Assembly (NCBI GenBank): GCA_040902925.1
Contig: JBBDWJ010000033.1
Span: 1 to 8,875 of the forward strand
Origin: JBBDWJ01 sp040902925
Lineage (GTDB): Bacteria; Acidobacteriota; Terriglobia; Bryobacterales; UBA6623
DNA: 8,875 nt
Reading direction: 5' to 3'
Shown: piece after piece, positions 6,675-8,875 of the stretch
Position numbering within the stretch: the first letter of the stretch is position 1
How the letters are laid out: the number at the start of each line of letters is the position of its first letter
Position numbers and translations under genes: made by a program
Notes under the pieces: generated by a model
The model's database searches: none
The model's input: the letters and a program-made list of their open reading frames with translations, nothing else
Told to the model about the DNA's origin: nothing

Positions 6675-6883
6675 TTTGGAGGCGGCCAATCGCGAACGGT
6701 CTCTTCGCTCGATTCGTTATCGGCCTCGTCGAACAGGAAATCGAGTTTTCCCGAAGCCGAATCGCTATCCAGTTGTTCATCCCAAAGCGTTTGCTCACGA
6801 GCCCGAAACCATTGTGCCAATTGGAGGAATTCTTCGGCCGGCAGGCTGGCGATAGCAGCTTCGATCTCCTCGACCCGATCCAT
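6671..6883 (-). CDS. Type II antitoxin (small acidic RelB-like partner of RelE-like toxin)
   Basis: This complete 70-residue acidic protein begins MDRVEEIEAAIASLPAEEFL, followed by a helix with QLAQWFRARE and then WDEQLDSDSASGKLDFLFDEA. The pattern of EIEAAI-LP-EEF followed by WDxQ...D-AGKLDFL is characteristic of small antitoxins encoded directly before RelE/ParE toxins. The N-terminal part probably dimerises and may bind DNA, and the acidic C-terminal part wraps the toxin; this is family knowledge. Its stop overlaps the toxin start by ATGA, the usual translational coupling. The C-terminus (VRDWPPPK) differs from the common basic ending of relatives. No Shine-Dalgarno precedes the ATG, and the promoter just upstream suggests a leaderless transcript. 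It is intact although its toxin is broken. Confidence 0.8.
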   Translation of the reverse strand: MDRVEEIEAAIASLPAEEFLQLAQWFRAREQTLWDEQLDSDSASGKLDFLFDEADNESSEETVRDWPPPK

Positions 6884-6889
6884 ATCTGC

Positions 6890-6918
6890 AGTCTACACCG
6901 CGTCTGGACAACTGCCAG
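6890..6918 (-). promoter_or_regulatory. Candidate promoter for the antitoxin, possibly leaderless
   Basis: On the minus strand CTGGCA (6913-6918) is separated by exactly 17 bp from TAGACT (6890-6895), which is preceded by TG directly. Each hexamer matches the sigma-70 consensus at four of six positions. Six bases (GCAGAT) separate the -10 from the ATG at 6883, so transcription would start at or next to the start codon. Confidence 0.45.
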
Positions 6919-6971
6919 CCAACCGCGGCGTGAAGTCAACCCCGTGATAGTTCGAGATCTTCCCCAGGGGA

Positions 6972-6987
6972 CTGTCTTCCAAGACAG
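6972..6987. repeat. Perfect 16-bp palindrome CTGTCTT-CC-AAGACAG
   Basis: Seven-base arms (6972-6978 and 6981-6987) flank a 2-base centre, between the end of the cupin gene and the antitoxin promoter. It could be a weak hairpin (six pairs with a 4-nt loop) ending the actin-cupin transcript, but no T-run follows on the minus strand. It could also be an operator site. The CTTCCAA at its centre resembles a tRNA-Gly anticodon loop, but the tRNA arms are absent. Confidence 0.35.
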
Positions 6988-7010
6988 CATGTGAGCAACT
7001 CGGCGACTGT

Positions 7011-7370
7011 TCAGATCTTTTCCAGCTCCCGCCGTGTAAAGTGACTCTCGACGTTCCCGGTGTGTAAAATATCCGCCGGTTCGAACAGCAAGACCGACAC
7101 CTCCCGCGCCGCTACCGGGCGGTGCTCAACGCCCTTGGGCACAACAAGAAACTCACCCTGTTGAACATCGACGACGCGGTCGCGGAAGTGCATTTGAAAG
7201 CTGCCGTCGAGCACGAGGAAGAGTTCGTCTTCATGTTCGTGCGCATGCCAAACGAACTCGCCCTGAAATTTCGCCAGCCGAACCTGCTGACCGTTCAGCT
7301 CCGCGACAATCCGGGGATTCCAATGGTCTTGGAACAGGCTCAGCTTTTCGCGAAGGTTGACCGGAGTCAT
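7011..7370 (-). CDS. Single-domain cupin protein
   Basis: This 119-residue protein forms a lone cupin barrel. Motif 1 is VWHAHEHEDELFLVLDG (about 40-56), giving metal ligands His42, His44 and an acidic residue near 47-49. Motif 2 is GEFLVVPKGVEHRPVA (72-87) with His83. The start NLREKLSLFQDHWNPRIVAELNGQQVRLAKFQGEFVW and the tail NTGNV-like TGNVESHFTRRELEKI match a common family of about 120-residue bacterial cupins of unknown substrate. The ATG at 7370 lies 7 bp after the stop of the actin-like gene, so the two are probably co-transcribed and coupled; only a weak AAGAA precedes the start. Its function is not known: it may bind a metal and a small ligand or sugar, or be a simple enzyme such as an isomerase. 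The family call is firm; the role is not. Confidence 0.85.
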   Translation of the reverse strand: MTPVNLREKLSLFQDHWNPRIVAELNGQQVRLAKFQGEFVWHAHEHEDELFLVLDGSFQMHFRDRVVDVQQGEFLVVPKGVEHRPVAAREVSVLLFEPADILHTGNVESHFTRRELEKI

Positions 7371-7377
7371 GGCATTC

Positions 7378-8379
7378 TTATGAATCCAGCATCGCCGCCA
7401 TCAGGGCGCCCCTGGCAGTGGCGTTATAGGGGTCTTTGGAGGCCCGAACCTCCGAAATCTCAATCGGCAGCCCCGCGTTGTTGACGGCTTTTTCGAGCGC
7501 GTCGTGAAAGCCCTCGGGCTTCGTGCTTCCTCCCGCGACGGCCATCGGGATCGGCTTGTCGAACTTGGGGAGTTTTTTGGTTTCCGAAAAAGCCTGCTGC
7601 AGACGCTCGACGGCGTTCTTGATCACGTCGTGGTAGTAGACCGACAGGGCCTGGTCGATATTCTGGCTCGACAGGCCGTTCATGCTGAAATGGTTTTCCT
7701 TGTAAAAGCGCACTGTCGTAATGGTCTCGCCGCTCACCGAAGAGGCGCTTTCGTCGATGTAGTCGCCGGCGCGAATGGTGCTGAACTTGACGGCCGGCAG
7801 GCCCAGATAGGCCAGGCAGATGTTGCACATGCCGCCGCCGAAGCTCACGCCGATGCCGGTGAAATTCGTTTCTTCCAGTTCGGCATAGACCACCGCCAGA
7901 CCTTCGTTGAGGCTGATGACCTGGTAGCCAAGCTTCTCGAGCATCTGCGAGATCGTCCGCTCGTGGTAGATCAGATCGCTTTCGTGGCCTTGCGGTTCGG
8001 CGGGAACGCTGAAGCAGATTTTTTCGCCGGCGTTGGCTCTGCCGCACAACGAGGTCAGCGCCAGCTCGATCATTTGCAGGCTTTTGGGCTCGCGCGGGTT
8101 GAGCAGGCCGGTGCGCATCGGGCGGCGCGTGTCGCCTTGCGTCATGTTGGCGAATTCCTCGACGCGATTGCCGTAAGCGAGGATCTCGGCCCGGTCGACC
8201 ATGTGCATGATCCCTTCCCGCTCGAGCATCTTGGCGGTGACTCGCGAGTAGGGGAGCGACACAAACGCATTCAACTGCGACTCGAACTGGGTCGTGTCGC
8301 CTTCCTGGCGCGCGACGACGATGCGGCTCGTGCCCATATCGAGGCCCTTGACGCTGCTGACGGACGCATATTCGGACAT
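7378..8379 (-). CDS. Actin-fold (MreB/MamK/Hsp70 superfamily) protein
   Basis: The protein has 333 residues and the nucleotide-binding landmarks of the actin superfamily. Phosphate-1 is GLDMGTS (12-18, Asp14). Glu159 in LNEGLAVVYAE corresponds to the glutamate that helps activate water in MreB and MamK. Phosphate-2 is GVSFGGGMCNICLAYLG (177-193). AGDYIDE (204-210) matches the strand-turn of MamK and MreB, and the adenosine motif is AVAGGSTKPEGF (280-291). The RGALMAA end (323-329) is also typical. Length and lack of a C-terminal extension fit a small filament-forming or regulatory actin homologue rather than DnaK. The phosphate-2 position where MreB and MamK have Asp (DIGxGT) is Ser179 here. 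The ATG at 8379 has an excellent ribosome site (GAGGAAGGA, about 7 nt upstream). The gene leads a probable two-gene operon with the cupin. The specific role (shape, plasmid partition or organelle positioning) cannot be inferred; no partner such as ParR or MreC is next to it. Confidence 0.75.
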   Translation of the reverse strand: MSEYASVSSVKGLDMGTSRIVVARQEGDTTQFESQLNAFVSLPYSRVTAKMLEREGIMHMVDRAEILAYGNRVEEFANMTQGDTRRPMRTGLLNPREPKSLQMIELALTSLCGRANAGEKICFSVPAEPQGHESDLIYHERTISQMLEKLGYQVISLNEGLAVVYAELEETNFTGIGVSFGGGMCNICLAYLGLPAVKFSTIRAGDYIDESASSVSGETITTVRFYKENHFSMNGLSSQNIDQALSVYYHDVIKNAVERLQQAFSETKKLPKFDKPIPMAVAGGSTKPEGFHDALEKAVNNAGLPIEISEVRASKDPYNATARGALMAAMLDS

Positions 8380-8618
8380 GGCTGATCCTTCCTCAAAGGA
8401 GTGGGCAGGGCGGACTCCCTATCTCACCTAGGATACCGCGATCGATCGGCAAGCTGTTCAGGCCAGCGTTGGGGCTCACGCTTGGTGCTCGCTCACATGT
8501 GCTGGGCCGGCACACGGAGCGGGCCTGATGCTTGCGGGAGTGCCGTATTCGGGCCTATACTCGTCCGCGAGCAGTTGGTTGTCGAGCCCCCTGGTCGTAC
8601 ACGCGGAGCGAAAACGAG
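8380..8618. other. Divergent intergenic region between the actin-like and zinc-ribbon genes
   Basis: The stretch holds the ribosome site of the actin-like gene (complement of about 8386-8396) and the promoter of the zinc-ribbon gene. I found no convincing -35/-10 for the actin-like gene, although TATCCT on the minus strand near 8430 is a possible -10. No other structure is visible. Confidence 0.5.
8532..8561 (+). promoter_or_regulatory. Sigma-70-type promoter for the zinc-ribbon gene
   Basis: TTGCGG (8532-8537) and TATACT (8556-8561) are separated by 18 bp. Predicted transcription start near 8568 gives a leader of about 50 nt before the ATG at 8619. This is the best -35/-10 pair in the window. 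Confidence 0.55.
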
Positions 8619-8875
8619 ATGTACATGTTTGGCTGGGGACATCGAGTCATTCCACTGGGTGGCGCAGGCTCCCGCTCGTGTCCCGTCTGCAAGCAAAAGC
8701 GCCCGGTGGGCACGGCGCTTGAATATCGCTTCTTTCATCTCTTCTGGGTTGCCGGGTTTATTGTGACCCGCCGCTACCACTTCTCGTGCACGCAATGCGG
8801 CACCAGGCTACAGGCGCGTTCTCCTCGCCTGAAGAAGATCGTCACTTCCGGGAAAATGCGCCTGATACCTTTTGG
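8619..8875 (+). CDS. Zinc-ribbon protein (zinc_ribbon_15-like), partial at window end
   Basis: The frame was read by hand, is open to the window edge and gives 85 residues. It begins MYMFGWGHRVIPLGGAGSRS, then a first knuckle CPVCKQKR (cysteines about 21 and 24), a central aromatic-rich segment RFFHLFWVAGFIVTRRYHF, and a second knuckle CTQCG (about 62 and 65), followed by a basic region. Two CxxC pairs around a hydrophobic HLFW stretch match the small zinc-ribbon family often annotated zinc_ribbon_15; the function of that family is unknown. GGAG lies about 10-12 nt before the ATG at 8619; the ATG at 8625 is an alternative. The aromatic stretch could touch or cross the membrane but is short and interrupted by Arg. 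The C-terminus is outside the window. Confidence 0.75.
   Translation, partial: MYMFGWGHRVIPLGGAGSRSCPVCKQKRPVGTALEYRFFHLFWVAGFIVTRRYHFSCTQCGTRLQARSPRLKKIVTSGKMRLIPF

Noticed and set aside
6484..6990. A 168-residue minus-strand open frame across the toxin-antitoxin locus
   Set aside because: Its first two thirds overlap the antitoxin gene in another frame and have no protein character. Only the last part is real, as the shifted toxin fragment.
6950..7015. tRNA-Gly-like sequence (CTTCCAA flanked by a palindrome, with nearby GTTCGA)
   Set aside because: Anticodon-stem pairing fails with a 7-nt loop, and acceptor and D arms cannot be formed.
7504..8385. A long plus-strand frame (293 residues) opposite the actin-like gene
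   Set aside because: The minus-strand protein has clear actin-fold motifs and a strong ribosome site. The opposite frame is a codon-bias shadow.
8434..8452. CGATCGATCG palindrome in the actin-gene upstream region
   Set aside because: It is a short self-complementary word common in GC-rich genomes and has no second copy in the region.

Overview
The window is GC-rich bacterial chromosome with tightly packed genes of ordinary codon bias. It has no rRNA, tRNA, insertion sequence, CRISPR array or phage gene that I can recognise. The gene set (Tad pseudopilins, a membrane-anchored amidase_2 enzyme, an ArnT-like GT39/83 transferase, a YbaN/DUF454 protein, a MreB/MamK-fold protein and a zinc-ribbon protein) fits a Gram-negative soil or environmental bacterium. 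An Acidobacteriota-like genome is my best guess, but this is inference and no marker gene fixes the phylum.

Layout. Minus strand, 1551 to 1: three consecutive Tad/Flp pilus genes (TadE-like, TadE-like, and a TadG-like gene cut by the window edge), with a nested stem-loop between the second and third. Positions 1552-2515: a long, partly AT-richer non-coding stretch with short repeats, plus one weak ORF at 2186-2410. Plus strand, 2516-3865: a single-pass membrane protein with a periplasmic N-acetylmuramoyl-L-alanine amidase domain. Minus, 3964-4392: a YbaN/DUF454 membrane protein, divergent from a large plus-strand glycosyltransferase (4551-6386). The palindromic GTATAC at 4499-4504 lies between them. 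Minus, 6883 to 6409: a toxin-antitoxin locus with an intact antitoxin and a RelE-like toxin broken by a frameshift and a premature TAG. Minus, 8379 to 7011: an actin-fold ATPase-like gene followed 7 bp later by a small cupin gene, a likely operon. Plus, 8619 to the end: a partial zinc-ribbon gene with a recognisable promoter.

How the parts relate. The amidase, the glycosyltransferase, the YbaN protein and the pilus genes all concern the envelope, but they lie on different strands and do not form one operon. The points most worth a second look are the decayed toxin beside an intact antitoxin, with both of its TAG codons inside the same 11-bp direct repeat, and the actin-like protein, in which the usual aspartate of the phosphate-2 loop is a serine. 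I saw no convincing new multi-gene system.
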